Positions 26,252-35,985 of a stretch of DNA of 47,807 nucleotides are shown here, piece after piece. The position numbers and the translations under genes were made by a program. Source of the DNA: Candidatus Bipolaricaulota bacterium. Its GTDB lineage: Bacteria; Bipolaricaulota; Bipolaricaulia; Bipolaricaulales; Bipolaricaulaceae. The stretch lies in the NCBI GenBank assembly GCA_026418075.1, contig JAOACA010000005.1:1-47807 (forward strand), read 5' to 3'. The first letter of the stretch is position 1. Each line of letters begins with the position of its first letter. Below the pieces are notes generated by a model that saw only the letters and a list, made by a program, of their open reading frames with translations, was not told the origin of the DNA and searched no databases.

Positions 26252-26767
26252 ATGCGCCGGCTGGCGGAGCGGACGACGACCGGGGTCCTCGTCTTCGCCC
26301 TGTACCTCCTCTTCTCCGCGTTCACCGGCCCGTGGGGGGTGTGGGCCCCCGACGAGCTCCTGGCGGGCGGAGTCCTCGCCCTCGTCGTGGGCTGGGTGGC
26401 CGGCCCCCTCGTCTGGGAACGGGGCGGCTGGCGGCTCCTCTCTCCCCAGCGGTGGGCCCTCTTCCTCGTCTACCTCGTTGGGCCTTTCCTCTACGCGATG
26501 GCCAAGGCCAACCTGGACGTCGCCTGGCGGGTCATCACGGGCCGGATCCAGCCTGGGATCGTTCGGTTCAACCCTGAACTCGCGACCGACTTCGGCCGGA
26601 CCTTCCTCGCCAACTCGATCACCCTCACCCCGGGCACCCTGACCCTGGACGTGGACGACGCCACGGGGGACTTCTTCGTCCACTGGATCAACGTGACCGA
26701 CCCATCCCCAAGCGCAGACGCCGTGTGCGGGCCGTTCCCCGCGTGGGCAAGGAGGATCGCCGAATGA
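26252..26767 (+). CDS. mbhA: Mbh subunit A (MrpE/MnhE-like)
   Basis: MrpE-like TMs and ITGRIQPGIVRFNPEL..TLTPGTLTLDVD motif. Confidence 0.88.
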   Translation: MRRLAERTTTGVLVFALYLLFSAFTGPWGVWAPDELLAGGVLALVVGWVAGPLVWERGGWRLLSPQRWALFLVYLVGPFLYAMAKANLDVAWRVITGRIQPGIVRFNPELATDFGRTFLANSITLTPGTLTLDVDDATGDFFVHWINVTDPSPSADAVCGPFPAWARRIAE

Positions 26768-27024
26768 TCGTTCCGTTGGCCGCGGGGGGACTGGCGCTCC
26801 TTGGGGCGATCGTTGTGTGCATGGTGCGGCTCTCGATTGGCCCCACGGCGGCCGACCGGGCGGTGGCCCTGGACACGATCAACACCCTCGTCGTCGCGGC
26901 GATGGTCCTGTTTGGCGCGGCGTTCGACCTCGTCGTCCTTCTCGACGTGGCCCTCGTCTACGCCCTCCTCTCCTACGTCGGGACCCTGTACATCGCCCGG
27001 TACCTCGAAGGGGGGCTTCCGTGA
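26764..27024 (+). CDS. mbhB: Mbh subunit B (MrpF/MnhF-like)
   Basis: VRLSIGPTAADRAVALDTINTLVVAAMVLFG; 4-nt overlap. Confidence 0.88.
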   Translation: MIVPLAAGGLALLGAIVVCMVRLSIGPTAADRAVALDTINTLVVAAMVLFGAAFDLVVLLDVALVYALLSYVGTLYIARYLEGGLP

Positions 27025-27368
27025 GCGTCCTCATCTACGTGTTCCTTGCGATTGGGGCCCTGTTCAACCTCCTCGGGGCGGTGGCCCTCCTCCGCTTCCC
27101 CGACGTCTACACGCGGATCCACGGGGCGACGAAGTGCACGACCTTCGGCTCGATCTTCTCGGTCCTGGCGGTGGCCGTCTACGGGATTGCCCGGGGCGGG
27201 GGGGAGGGCGGCACGATGGCGATCCGGGCGTTCCTCGCCCTTGTGTTCCTCCTCCTCACGAACCCCACGGGGTCCCACGCCCTGGCCCGGGCCGCCCACC
27301 GGTCGGGGATCAAGCCGTTCCGGGCGGTGGTGGACCGGCTGGAGGAGGCCGGGAAGGAGGGGCGATGA
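27021..27368 (+). CDS. mbhC: Mbh subunit C (MrpG/MnhG-like)
   Basis: [38 protein letters not shown] start, 4-nt overlap. Confidence 0.88.
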   Translation: MSVLIYVFLAIGALFNLLGAVALLRFPDVYTRIHGATKCTTFGSIFSVLAVAVYGIARGGGEGGTMAIRAFLALVFLLLTNPTGSHALARAAHRSGIKPFRAVVDRLEEAGKEGR

Positions 27369-27616
27369 CCCTCTGGGCCGCGATCCAGATCGTGATCCTC
27401 GTCCTCCTCGTCGCGGGCTCGGTCCTCGCCGTGTGGCTCAAGGACCTCCTGGCAAGCGTCATCGCCCTCGGGGCCTCGAGCCTCCTCCTTGCCCTGGAGT
27501 TCTACCTCCTCCAGGCCCCGGACGTGGCGATCGCCGAGGCCGGGGTCGGGGCGGCCCTCACCACGGCGATCTTCGTCCTCGCCCTGCGGAAGACCCGGCG
27601 GAAGGAGGAGGAATGA
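27365..27616 (+). CDS. mbhD: Mbh subunit D (DUF4040/MrpB-N-like)
   Basis: [50 protein letters not shown]. Confidence 0.88.
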   Translation: MTLWAAIQIVILVLLVAGSVLAVWLKDLLASVIALGASSLLLALEFYLLQAPDVAIAEAGVGAALTTAIFVLALRKTRRKEEE

Positions 27617-27879
27617 AGCGCTGGGTCCTGCTCGCGGCGTTCCTCGTCGTGGCGGGGTCCCTCCTCCTTGGGGCGGCGCGGATGCGCCCGTTCGGCGCTC
27701 CCCGCCTGGACCTCATGGACCGCTACTTCAACGCCCTCTCCCAGGGCGAGGCGGCGACGAACAACGTCGTCACCGCCATCGTGTTCGACTACCGGGGCTA
27801 CGACACCCTGGGCGAGGCCACGGTCCTGTTCACCGCGGTGGTCGGCGTGGCCCTGATCCTCCGGAGGCTCAAAGGATGA
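27613..27879 (+). CDS. mbhE: Mbh subunit E (MrpB-like)
   Basis: [34 protein letters not shown]. Confidence 0.88.
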   Translation: MKRWVLLAAFLVVAGSLLLGAARMRPFGAPRLDLMDRYFNALSQGEAATNNVVTAIVFDYRGYDTLGEATVLFTAVVGVALILRRLKG

Positions 27880-28325
27880 GCGTCGTCGTCCGCACGATCG
27901 CCCGGATCCTCGTCCCGGTGGCCCTCCTCTTCGGGGGGTACGTGATCCTCCACGGGCACCTCACCCCGGGAGGGGGGTTCCAGGGCGGGGCGGTGGCCGC
28001 CTCGGCGGTGGCCCTCCTTCTTGTGGCGTTCGGGACCTCCGCCGTGAAGGGGCTCAAGTCCCCGTTTGCGGTCCTTGAGGACCTCGGGGGCGTGGCGTTC
28101 GTCGTTCTGGGGTTCCTGGGGATCGGGTACACGTTCTTCTTCAACGTGCTCGCGGGCTCCGGCGGCCTGTTTGGGGCCCCGGTGGCCCCGGGCCCGAACC
28201 CCGGGTTCCTCAACACCGGGGGGACCCTCCCCCTCATGAACTGGGCGGTGGGGTTCAAGGTGATCGGGGGCCTGGGGGCGGTGGTGGTCCTGTTTGCCCT
28301 GTTCGGAGGCGGGGATGATCGGTAA
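27876..28325 (+). CDS. mbhF: Mbh subunit F (MrpB/MnhB-like)
   Basis: [32 protein letters not shown]. Confidence 0.9.
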   Translation: MSVVVRTIARILVPVALLFGGYVILHGHLTPGGGFQGGAVAASAVALLLVAFGTSAVKGLKSPFAVLEDLGGVAFVVLGFLGIGYTFFFNVLAGSGGLFGAPVAPGPNPGFLNTGGTLPLMNWAVGFKVIGGLGAVVVLFALFGGGDDR

Positions 28326-28662
28326 CGTTCCGTTCGTCGTGTGCATGGTCCTCGTCCTCCTCGGACTTGCCGCCCTCCTCTTCCGGCGGAACCTGATCAA
28401 GGTCGTGATCGGGCTCAAGATCATCGAGAACGGGGTCAACCTGTACCTCGTGGCCACGGGGTACGTCCAGGGCGGGGTGGTCCCGATCTGGACCTACGCC
28501 CCCCCGGACGCGGCGATGGTCCTCCCCACCCCCCAGGCCCTGACCCTGACGAGCATCGTGATCGGGCTTGCCACCACGGCCCTCATGCTCGCCTTTGCCG
28601 TGGTGATCCACCGCCACAAGGGGTCCCTCGACGGACGAAAGGTGGTGGAGCTCTCCGGATGA
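28315..28662 (+). CDS. mbhG: Mbh subunit G (MrpC/MnhC/NuoK-like)
   Basis: LIKVVIGLKIIENGVNLYLVATGYV..PTPQALTLTSIVIGLATTALMLAF. Confidence 0.9.
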   Translation: MIGNVPFVVCMVLVLLGLAALLFRRNLIKVVIGLKIIENGVNLYLVATGYVQGGVVPIWTYAPPDAAMVLPTPQALTLTSIVIGLATTALMLAFAVVIHRHKGSLDGRKVVELSG

Positions 28663-30197
28663 ACCTCGCCCTCCACGCCCCGATCCTGGCGATCGCCGTC
28701 CCCCTCCTCGGGGGGTTCGCCCTGCCGCTGTGGGCGAAGTTCGGCCGGCCCCTGCGCGACCTCTGGCTCCTCCTCGTCTCCGCGGCGACCGCCTCCCTGG
28801 TGGGCCTCGTGGCATTTCAGGTCTACACGGGCGGGATCCAGGTCTACACCCTGGGCGCGGCCTGGCCCACGGACACCCTCGCCCCGGGCGGGTTCCCGAT
28901 CCGGATCGTGCTGGCGGTGGACGCCCTCGGGGCCCTCGTCGGCCTCATCGCGACCCTGGCGGCCCTCGTGGGCTTCGCCTACGCCGCGCGGTACCTCGCC
29001 GAGGAGGAGGGGAAGACCCTCGCCCTCACCCTGGGGACCCTTCTCTGGGCGGGGATGCTTGGGATGGCGTTCACCGGGGACCTGTTCAACCTGTTCGTGT
29101 TCTTCGAGGTGACCTCGATCGCCGCCTGCGGCCTCATCGGGTACCGGACCTGGACCTCCCGGGGCCCGGAGGCGGCGTTCAAGACGATGGTTCTCTACAC
29201 CGTGGGGGGCCTGTTCGTGCTCCTGGCGATCGCCCTCCTCTACGGGGAGTACGGGGCGTTGAACCTCGCCCACCTCGCCCGGCTCCTCCGGGGCTCGACC
29301 GTGGACCGGGTGACCCTGGCTCTCCTCCTCGGGGGGCTCCTGATGAAGGTCGGGGCGGTGCCCGTCCACATGTGGGCCCCGGACGCCTACGGCGAGGCCC
29401 CGGCCCAAGGGGTGATCCTCCTCGTTGCCAACACCCAGGTCTCCCTCTACGCCCTGTTCCGGATCCTGTTTACCCTCTACGGGGGCCTGGCCGACCCGGG
29501 GATCGGCTGGCTCGTCGTCGCGATGGGGACGCTCACCCTGCTCGTGGCGTCGCTGATGGCGGTGGTCCAGATGGACCTCGGGCGGCTCATCGCGTTCGGG
29601 GCCGTGTCCCAGATCGGGTACATGCTCCTCGGGGTCGGGGTCGGGCTCACCGTGCTGGCCTCCCGGCCCGCCTACGGCCTCCTCGCCCTCCAGGGCGGGA
29701 TCTTCCACATGCTCAACGACGCCCTGGCGATCGGGCTCCTCTTCCTCGCCGTGGGGGCGGTGGAGAAGGCCGCGGGGGGCCGGAACCTCGGGGCCCTCGG
29801 GGGCCTCGGGCACGACCTCAAGTGGACGGCCGCGTTCTTCTTCCTCGGGGCCCTTGCCCTGGCCGGGATCCCGCCCCTCAACGGGTTTGCCTCCAAACTC
29901 ATGATCTACCAAGGGTCGTTCCTCCTCTCCCCGATCCTCTCGGCCCTGGCGATCCTCGCCTCGATCCTGCTTCTTGCCGTGTTCGTCCGGGCGTTCCAGG
30001 GGGCGTTCCTTGGGCCGCGGATGCTCCAGCCGGAGCCGGTTCCGAGCTCGATGCTCCTCGCGATGGGGGCCTTGGCCCTGGGCGTCCTCGTCCTCGGGCT
30101 GTTCCCAGACCTCGTGGTGCGGCACGTCGTGGCCCCGGCGGCGGACGCCCTGTGGACGGGGCGGGAGGTCTACCTGCGGGCGGTGTTTGGGCGATGA
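28659..30197 (+). CDS. mbhH: Mbh subunit H (MrpD/NuoN-like antiporter subunit)
   Basis: 513 aa polytopic; FTGDLFNLFVFFEVTSIAACGLI, MKVGAVPVHMWAPDAYGEAP, AGIPPLNGFASKLMI. Confidence 0.92.
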   Translation: MNLALHAPILAIAVPLLGGFALPLWAKFGRPLRDLWLLLVSAATASLVGLVAFQVYTGGIQVYTLGAAWPTDTLAPGGFPIRIVLAVDALGALVGLIATLAALVGFAYAARYLAEEEGKTLALTLGTLLWAGMLGMAFTGDLFNLFVFFEVTSIAACGLIGYRTWTSRGPEAAFKTMVLYTVGGLFVLLAIALLYGEYGALNLAHLARLLRGSTVDRVTLALLLGGLLMKVGAVPVHMWAPDAYGEAPAQGVILLVANTQVSLYALFRILFTLYGGLADPGIGWLVVAMGTLTLLVASLMAVVQMDLGRLIAFGAVSQIGYMLLGVGVGLTVLASRPAYGLLALQGGIFHMLNDALAIGLLFLAVGAVEKAAGGRNLGALGGLGHDLKWTAAFFFLGALALAGIPPLNGFASKLMIYQGSFLLSPILSALAILASILLLAVFVRAFQGAFLGPRMLQPEPVPSSMLLAMGALALGVLVLGLFPDLVVRHVVAPAADALWTGREVYLRAVFGR

Positions 30198-30517
30198 CCC
30201 TCTTCACCGGCTACGGCTTCTGGAACCCGCTCCTCTGGCTGGCCGGGGCGGCCGGGGTCACCCTCCTTGGACTCCTCTTCTGGTCCCGGGGCCGGAGGGA
30301 CTACCGGCGCGGGGAGGGGGAGCTCCCGTTCCTCTCGGGCGAATCCGTCCCCGGCGCCCACGTCGGGGGTGGGCACCTCTACTGGGGGTTCGTGGAGGGG
30401 CTCCGGCCGTACGTCGAGCGGCTGCGGGGCGCCCACACCGGGCTTGTGAACGACTACGTGGGGTGGTTGGTGGTCATCCTGGCCGTGGTGTTCCTGATCG
30501 TCCTCGTGGGGGGCTGA
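30194..30517 (+). CDS. mbhI: Mbh subunit I
   Basis: Position; TM-PFLSGESVPGAHVGGGHLYWGFVEGLRPYVERLRGAHTGLVNDYVGW-TM. Confidence 0.82.
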   Translation: MTLFTGYGFWNPLLWLAGAAGVTLLGLLFWSRGRRDYRRGEGELPFLSGESVPGAHVGGGHLYWGFVEGLRPYVERLRGAHTGLVNDYVGWLVVILAVVFLIVLVGG

Positions 30518-30518
30518 G

Positions 30519-30947
30519 ATGGGCCTATCCTCGTTCAAGCGGGCGCTGTGGGTGTTCCACGTGGCGACGGGTTCCTGCAACGGCTGCGACATCGAGATCG
30601 TGGCCGCCCTCACCCCCCGTTACGACGTCGAGCGGTTTGGGATCCGGCTCGTGGGGACCCCCCGCCACGCCGACGTCCTCCTCGTGACCGGGCCCGTGAC
30701 GCGGCCAATGGCCGAACGCCTCAAGCGCGTGTACGAGCAGACCCCGGACCCCAAGGCCGTGGTCGTGGTCGGCGGCTGCGGCTCGACCTCGGGCGTGTTC
30801 TACGATAGCTACAACGTGGTCGGACCGGTGGACGCGGTCATCCCCGTGGACGTCTACGTCCCGGGGTGCCCGCCCCGGCCGGAGGCGATCGTCCACGGGG
30901 TCGTGACCGCGGTGGCGAAGCTGGAGAAGGTGGCGGAGAAGCGATGA
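30519..30947 (+). CDS. mbhJ: Membrane-bound [NiFe]-hydrogenase small subunit (NuoB-like)
   Basis: GSCNGCDIEIVAAL, VVGGCGSTSG, VPGCPPRPEAIVHGV (four cluster cysteines). Confidence 0.93.
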   Translation: MGLSSFKRALWVFHVATGSCNGCDIEIVAALTPRYDVERFGIRLVGTPRHADVLLVTGPVTRPMAERLKRVYEQTPDPKAVVVVGGCGSTSGVFYDSYNVVGPVDAVIPVDVYVPGCPPRPEAIVHGVVTAVAKLEKVAEKR

Positions 30948-31462
30948 CGGCGGACGAGGTGGTGGCGGCCCTGCGGACGGCGGTGCCCGACCTTGCGGTC
31001 GAGCTCCGGCCCCGGAAGGCCGGGGTCCGGGCCCCCCTCGAGGTCCCCGAGCTGTGGGCGACGATCGGCCGCGACCAGCTCCTCCCCGCCGTCTCCGCCC
31101 TCAAGGGAGCCGGCCCCTTGCACATCTCGATCATCTCCGGCCGGGACCTCGGGGAGACGATCGAGCTCCTCTACCATTTTGCCGTCGGGTACGGAACGCC
31201 AGGGGGCGAGGTCGTGGTCACCCTCCGCGTCCCCGTCCCCGCCTCCGACCCGACCGTCCCCTCCATTTGCGGGATCCTTCCCGGGGCGGAGACCACCGAG
31301 CGGGAGAAAATCGAGTTCCTCGGGGTCCGGTTCACCGGGATCCCCCGCTCCGACCACGTGTTCCTCCCCGATGGCTTCCCCGGCCACCCGTGGCGGAAGG
31401 GCGATCCGGAGACGGCGAAGCTTGTGAAGCGGACCGTGGAGTGGGAGAAGCGCGATGGCTGA
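30944..31462 (+). CDS. mbhK: Mbh subunit K (NuoC-like)
   Basis: LGETIELLYHFAVGYGTPGGEVVVTLRVPVPASDPTVPSICGILPGAETTEREKIEFLGVRFTGIPRSDHVFLPDGFP. Confidence 0.9.
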   Translation: MTADEVVAALRTAVPDLAVELRPRKAGVRAPLEVPELWATIGRDQLLPAVSALKGAGPLHISIISGRDLGETIELLYHFAVGYGTPGGEVVVTLRVPVPASDPTVPSICGILPGAETTEREKIEFLGVRFTGIPRSDHVFLPDGFPGHPWRKGDPETAKLVKRTVEWEKRDG

Positions 31463-32708
31463 GGCGCAGAAGGTGTACGAGATCCCGATTGGCCCGATCC
31501 ACCCGGCCTTGAAGGAGCCGATCCGGTTCACGTTCCAGGTGGAGGGGGAGCGGATCCGGGGGGTGGACGTCCGGCCTGGGTTTGCCCACCGGGGGATTGA
31601 GTTCATGGGGCTCAAGCGGAACCTGATCCAGGTTCTCTACCTCTCCGAGCGGATCTGCGGGATCTGCTCGATCTCCCACCCGATCGCGATCACGCTCGCG
31701 GTGGAGCGGGCGGCGGGGATCGAGGTTCCGCCAAGGGCCCAGTACCTGCGGGTGATCTTCTCCGAGCTTGAGCGGATCCACTCCCACCTCCTCTGGGCCG
31801 GGGTTGCGGCCCATGAACTTGGGTTCGACACCCTCCTCCACCTCACGTGGAAGGTGCGAGAGGAGGTCCTGGACGTCCTTGAGGAGCTCTCGGGGAACCG
31901 GATCGACTACTCGATCCCGATCTACGGCGGGGTCCGGCGGGACATCGCCCCCGAGCAGTACCCCAAAGTGGAGGCGATGATCCGCCACTACCGCGGGCTT
32001 CTTGAGGAGCTCCTCGACGCGTTCCTCCGCGACCCGTCGGTGGCGGCCCGGACGCGGGGGGTTGGGGTCCTCACCGCCGAGGAGGCGGACTCCCTGTGCG
32101 CGGTCGGGCCCACGGCGCGGGCGTCGGGGCTCGCGAAGGACGTGCGCCAGGACCGGCCGTACCTCGTGTACGGGGAGCTTGGAGTCCGGGCGATCACCCC
32201 CCGGGACTGGGGCCTCGAGCCCCGGGGCGACGTGTACGACAAGGCCGTGGTCCGGCTCCTCGAGATCGGGCAGTCCCTCGACCTCATCGAAAAGTGCCTC
32301 CACGAGATGCCGGACGGGGAGATCACCGCGTTCCCCAAAATCCCGGCGCTCCTCGCGTTCCTCAAGAAGGCCGAAGGGGAGGGCCTGGGCTGGCACGAGG
32401 CCCCCCGGGGGGAGGTCATCCACTACATCCGCCTCGAGGCGGGGGTCGAGGAGCCGGTGGCCTGGAAGGTGAAGGCCCCCACCTACTCGAACCTCATGAG
32501 CTGGGTCCCGATGTTCCGGGACCAGGAGGTGGCCGACATCCCGATCATCGCCGCCTCAATTGATCCCTGCATGTGCTGCATGGACCGGGTGCACGTGGTG
32601 CAGGACGGTTCCCCCTCGACCCTCCTCAAGGAGGAGCTCCTCCGGCTGTCCCGGGCCAAGACCGAGCGGGTTCTTCAGGGACTGTCCCGTGTCGGGGGTG
32701 GGGCATGA
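31455..32708 (+). CDS. mbhL: Membrane-bound [NiFe]-hydrogenase large subunit (NuoD-like)
   Basis: ERICGICSISHPIAI (L1) and DPCMCCMDR (L2) NiFe ligand motifs. Confidence 0.95.
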   Translation: MAEAQKVYEIPIGPIHPALKEPIRFTFQVEGERIRGVDVRPGFAHRGIEFMGLKRNLIQVLYLSERICGICSISHPIAITLAVERAAGIEVPPRAQYLRVIFSELERIHSHLLWAGVAAHELGFDTLLHLTWKVREEVLDVLEELSGNRIDYSIPIYGGVRRDIAPEQYPKVEAMIRHYRGLLEELLDAFLRDPSVAARTRGVGVLTAEEADSLCAVGPTARASGLAKDVRQDRPYLVYGELGVRAITPRDWGLEPRGDVYDKAVVRLLEIGQSLDLIEKCLHEMPDGEITAFPKIPALLAFLKKAEGEGLGWHEAPRGEVIHYIRLEAGVEEPVAWKVKAPTYSNLMSWVPMFRDQEVADIPIIAASIDPCMCCMDRVHVVQDGSPSTLLKEELLRLSRAKTERVLQGLSRVGGGA

Positions 32709-33697
32709 GCGGACTCGGGCTCCTCTGGCAGGGGGCGGCCGTGCTCGTCGGGGGCGGGCTCCTTGGGCTCGTCTACAAGGGCCTGGACCGGAAGCTCGCC
32801 GCCCGGATGCAGGCCCGGATCGGGCCCCCCTTGCGGCAGCCGTTCCTCGACCTCGGGAAGCTCCTCGTCAAGGAGACCGTCGTCCCCAAGGACGCAGTGG
32901 GGTGGCTGTTCCGGGCGATGCCGTTTTTGGCCCTCGTCGCCTCGTTCACGGTCCTCCTCTACCTCCCGTGGGGCCCGTTCCCCGCGGTCCTTGGGCGGTA
33001 CGGGGACGCGATCCTCGTCCTCTACCTCCTCGCCGTCCCCGCGGTGGCGATGGCCCTTGGCGGGTTCGCCTCGGGCTCGCCCCTCGCCGTGGTGGGGGCC
33101 CAGCGGGAGATCGTGATGCTCATGTCCTACGAGTTCCCCCTCGCCGTGGCCGTGGTCGGCGTGGTGTGGCGGCTTTCAACCCTCGGGGTCGGTCCCGCGT
33201 TTTCCCTAGGGACGATCGCCGCCGCGCCCCTGTGGGGGCAGGTTGGGCCCCTCGGGGTGATCGGCCTCGCGATCCTCGCCGCGTGCCTCCTCATCGTGAC
33301 CCCGGCCGAGCTCTCCAAGATCCCGTTTGACATCCCCGAGGCGGAGACGGAGATTGCGGGCGGGCTTCTCGTCGAGTACTCCGGGACGTACCTCGCCCTC
33401 TTCTACCTCGCCGATGCGGCGAAGACGGTGGCCATGGCCGCCCTCGTCGTGATCCTGTTTGCCCCCTACGGGATCGCCGGGGCGTTGGGGCTTACAGGCG
33501 CCGGTGCCCAAGCCGTGGACCTCCTGTTCCACCTTCTGAAGATCTTCGCCGTGATGTTCGTTGCCGTGACCACCGTCCGGGTGGCGATGGCCCGGCTCAA
33601 GATCGACCAGGTGGCGCGGGGGTTCTGGCTCCAGATCACCGCCGTGGCCGTGGGGGGGCTCGTCCTCCTCGTCCTCGATCGGATGGTGGTCGGATGA
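32705..33697 (+). CDS. mbhM: Mbh subunit M (NuoH-like)
   Basis: MQARIGPPLRQPFLDLGKLLVKE, QREIVMLMSYEFPLAVAVV, IPFDIPEAETEIAGGLLVEYSG. Confidence 0.93.
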   Translation: MSGLGLLWQGAAVLVGGGLLGLVYKGLDRKLAARMQARIGPPLRQPFLDLGKLLVKETVVPKDAVGWLFRAMPFLALVASFTVLLYLPWGPFPAVLGRYGDAILVLYLLAVPAVAMALGGFASGSPLAVVGAQREIVMLMSYEFPLAVAVVGVVWRLSTLGVGPAFSLGTIAAAPLWGQVGPLGVIGLAILAACLLIVTPAELSKIPFDIPEAETEIAGGLLVEYSGTYLALFYLADAAKTVAMAALVVILFAPYGIAGALGLTGAGAQAVDLLFHLLKIFAVMFVAVTTVRVAMARLKIDQVARGFWLQITAVAVGGLVLLVLDRMVVG

Positions 33698-34086
33698 TCC
33701 TCAAGACCCTGTTCTCCCAGCTCCTCACGCGGCCGCCCACGAACCGCTTTCCGGCCAAATACATGCCGAAGTCGGTCCTGGGGTTCTTGGGGAGGGTGAA
33801 GGAGGGGAAGGCGGAGCTTGTCCCGCCCGTGCCCGTCCCGCCCCGGTTCCGGGGGAAGATCGCCTATAGCCGGGAGAAGTGCATCGGCTGCCAGCTCTGC
33901 ATCCGGGTCTGCCCGGCCAAGGTGATCGAGTTCCTGCCCGAAGTGAAGAAGATCCGGATGCATGTCGCCCGGTGCACGTTCTGTGCCCAGTGCGTGGACG
34001 CCTGCCCGGTGGGCGCCCTCTCCGAGAGCCCCGAGTTCCTCCTCTCCGACACCGACCGCCGCTCTCCTGCCCTCACGGTGGAGTAG
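33694..34086 (+). CDS. mbhN: Mbh subunit N (NuoI-like, 2x[4Fe-4S] ferredoxin)
   Basis: CIGCQLCIRVCPAKVIEF and CTFCAQCVDACPVGAL. Confidence 0.93.
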   Translation: MILKTLFSQLLTRPPTNRFPAKYMPKSVLGFLGRVKEGKAELVPPVPVPPRFRGKIAYSREKCIGCQLCIRVCPAKVIEFLPEVKKIRMHVARCTFCAQCVDACPVGALSESPEFLLSDTDRRSPALTVE

Positions 34087-34092
34087 GGCTCC

Positions 34093-34827
34093 TCAGCGGG
34101 CGCCGGGGGGGAGCCGGGCTTCCACCCGGAGGACGGAGGCTCGGGTTCGGGCCTCGACCTCCGCGGGGGGGAGGGGGTCGCCCGCGAGGGAGATCTCCAC
34201 GGGGACCCCTAGGCTCCTGAGCCAGGCGGCGGCCCGGGAGGCGGGGGTGGCCACCCCGAACTCGTCCCCTCCCGAGGCCACGTTTCCCGTGACGATCCCA
34301 ACCACGTGGCCGGACGCGTTCACCAACGGCGCACCGCTTGAGCCCTTCGCGAACGGGTCGGTCGTGTAGACCGCCCCGCGGGCCCCGGACCCGCCGACCC
34401 CGGCCACAGCCGTCCACCGGGCCACGGGCTGGGAACTGCCATGGGGATACCCGACGGCGACACCCCGTTCCCCCACCACCGACCCCGGGGCCCACGGGAG
34501 GGGAGAGAGGCTGGGGAGACCCTCGACCCGGAGGAGGGCGAGGTCCTCTCCCGGGTTCACCGCGACGGAGGTGGCCGGGTAGCGGCGGCCTTCCCGGTAG
34601 ACCGCGATCTCCCTTGCCCCCTCCACGACGTGGGCCGCGGTGAGGACGTAGCCATCCCCCACGACGAACCCGGTCCCGGATCCCGTCCCCTCCCGGGGGA
34701 GGAGGCCGGGGATGAGAAGGGCGAGCAGGGTCCCGGCGACGAGGAGGGCGACCGCCGGAATCCACCACCGCCGGGGCCGCGGCCTCTCGGGAACTTCCTC
34801 CTCGAGCGGGATCTCCCCTTCGGGCAC
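34093..34827 (-). CDS. Membrane-anchored trypsin-like serine protease
   Basis: N-terminal TM; TAAHVV, EDLALLRV, GSSGAPLVN triad motifs; no PDZ seen. Confidence 0.85.
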   Translation of the reverse strand: MPEGEIPLEEEVPERPRPRRWWIPAVALLVAGTLLALLIPGLLPREGTGSGTGFVVGDGYVLTAAHVVEGAREIAVYREGRRYPATSVAVNPGEDLALLRVEGLPSLSPLPWAPGSVVGERGVAVGYPHGSSQPVARWTAVAGVGGSGARGAVYTTDPFAKGSSGAPLVNASGHVVGIVTGNVASGGDEFGVATPASRAAAWLRSLGVPVEISLAGDPLPPAEVEARTRASVLRVEARLPPGAR

Positions 34828-34833
34828 GGGGCC

Positions 34834-35985
34834 CTACCGCCGCCGGCGGCGGACCCGCCGCTCGGCGGGCGGGGCTGCCCGCTCCCCGGGCACGAGGAGC
34901 GTCCGGAGGAGCTTCCGGTACGCCGCGGCCGCCTTCTCGAGGTCGGCAAGGAGGACGTTCTCGTCGGCCTGGTGGGCGAGGGCCTCGTCCCCGGGGCCGT
35001 AGCCCACGGTGGGGATCCCCCGCCGGGCGCACGACTCCACCCCGTCGGTGGAGAACCGCCACACCCGCATCGGGGGCGAGCCGAGGGCCTCCCGGGCCCG
35101 GACGACCCACGGGTGCTCGGGGTTCATCCACCACGCCGGGAAGAAGCAGTCCGCACCGAACTTCTCCCCCGTGTACGCGGTGAGCTCCACCCGCTCGATC
35201 CGCGCCTCGAGCTCCATCCCCTCGTAGGGGGCGAGGACCGACTCCGGGGTCTCGTCCCGGGAGATCCGGCGGTCGAGGAGGACCCAGCACGCCTCGGGGA
35301 CCACCGGTCCCGCGGCGGGGGTTCCGACCGCGATCGGGGTCGCCGTCTCCTCCCCGAGGAGGGGGTCGGTGGGGAGGAGGACGTCGAGGGCGGGGGGAAG
35401 GGCCTCCACCATCTTGAGGATCGCGTTCTCCCCAAGCTGGGGCATCGCGGCGTGGGCGGGCTTTCCCCGGGCCGTGAGCCGGACCACCGCCCGTCCCCGG
35501 TGGCCGATCCCGAGCCGGAGGTCCGTGGGCTCCCCGAGGACGACGAGGTCGGGCTTCCCCACCTGATCCAGGACCCGCGACAGGACAACCCCTTCCACGA
35601 TCTCTTCGTAGGGGACGTAGACGAGGAGGAGGGTTCCCCGGAGGTCCCGGGCGGCCGAGGCGGCGGCCGCGATCTGGCAGGCGATCGCCCCCTTCATGTC
35701 CACCGCCCCCCGGCCCCACAGCCGCCCCTCGGCGATCTCCCCGGTGTAGAGCCCCCGGGTCCAGGCGTCCTCGTCCCCCCCCGGAACCGTGTCCAGGTGC
35801 CCTTCAAGCATCACCGTGGGCCCCTCCCCCCGGGACACCCGGGCCACCACCGCCCCGAGGGGCCCCCGCTCCACTTCGGCAAACGCCCCCAAGGTGGTGA
35901 GGAGGAAGTCCGCCAGGTCCCCCTCCGCCCCCGAGGGGCTCGGGATCCGCACAAGCTCCTGCGCCAGTCGGATGGGGTCGGTCAT
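34834..35985 (-). CDS. M20-family metallopeptidase/deacylase (ArgE/DapE/YgeY-like)
   Basis: [73 protein letters not shown]. Confidence 0.87.
   Translation of the reverse strand: MTDPIRLAQELVRIPSPSGAEGDLADFLLTTLGAFAEVERGPLGAVVARVSRGEGPTVMLEGHLDTVPGGDEDAWTRGLYTGEIAEGRLWGRGAVDMKGAIACQIAAAASAARDLRGTLLLVYVPYEEIVEGVVLSRVLDQVGKPDLVVLGEPTDLRLGIGHRGRAVVRLTARGKPAHAAMPQLGENAILKMVEALPPALDVLLPTDPLLGEETATPIAVGTPAAGPVVPEACWVLLDRRISRDETPESVLAPYEGMELEARIERVELTAYTGEKFGADCFFPAWWMNPEHPWVVRAREALGSPPMRVWRFSTDGVESCARRGIPTVGYGPGDEALAHQADENVLLADLEKAAAAYRKLLRTLLVPGERAAPPAERRVRRRRR

Noticed and set aside
26252-34086. Interpretation as Mbx/Mbs sulfur-reducing complex, complex I or plain Mrp antiporter
   Set aside because: Large subunit keeps both CxxC NiFe ligand motifs, there is a single MrpD-like antiporter subunit, and hyp genes are adjacent
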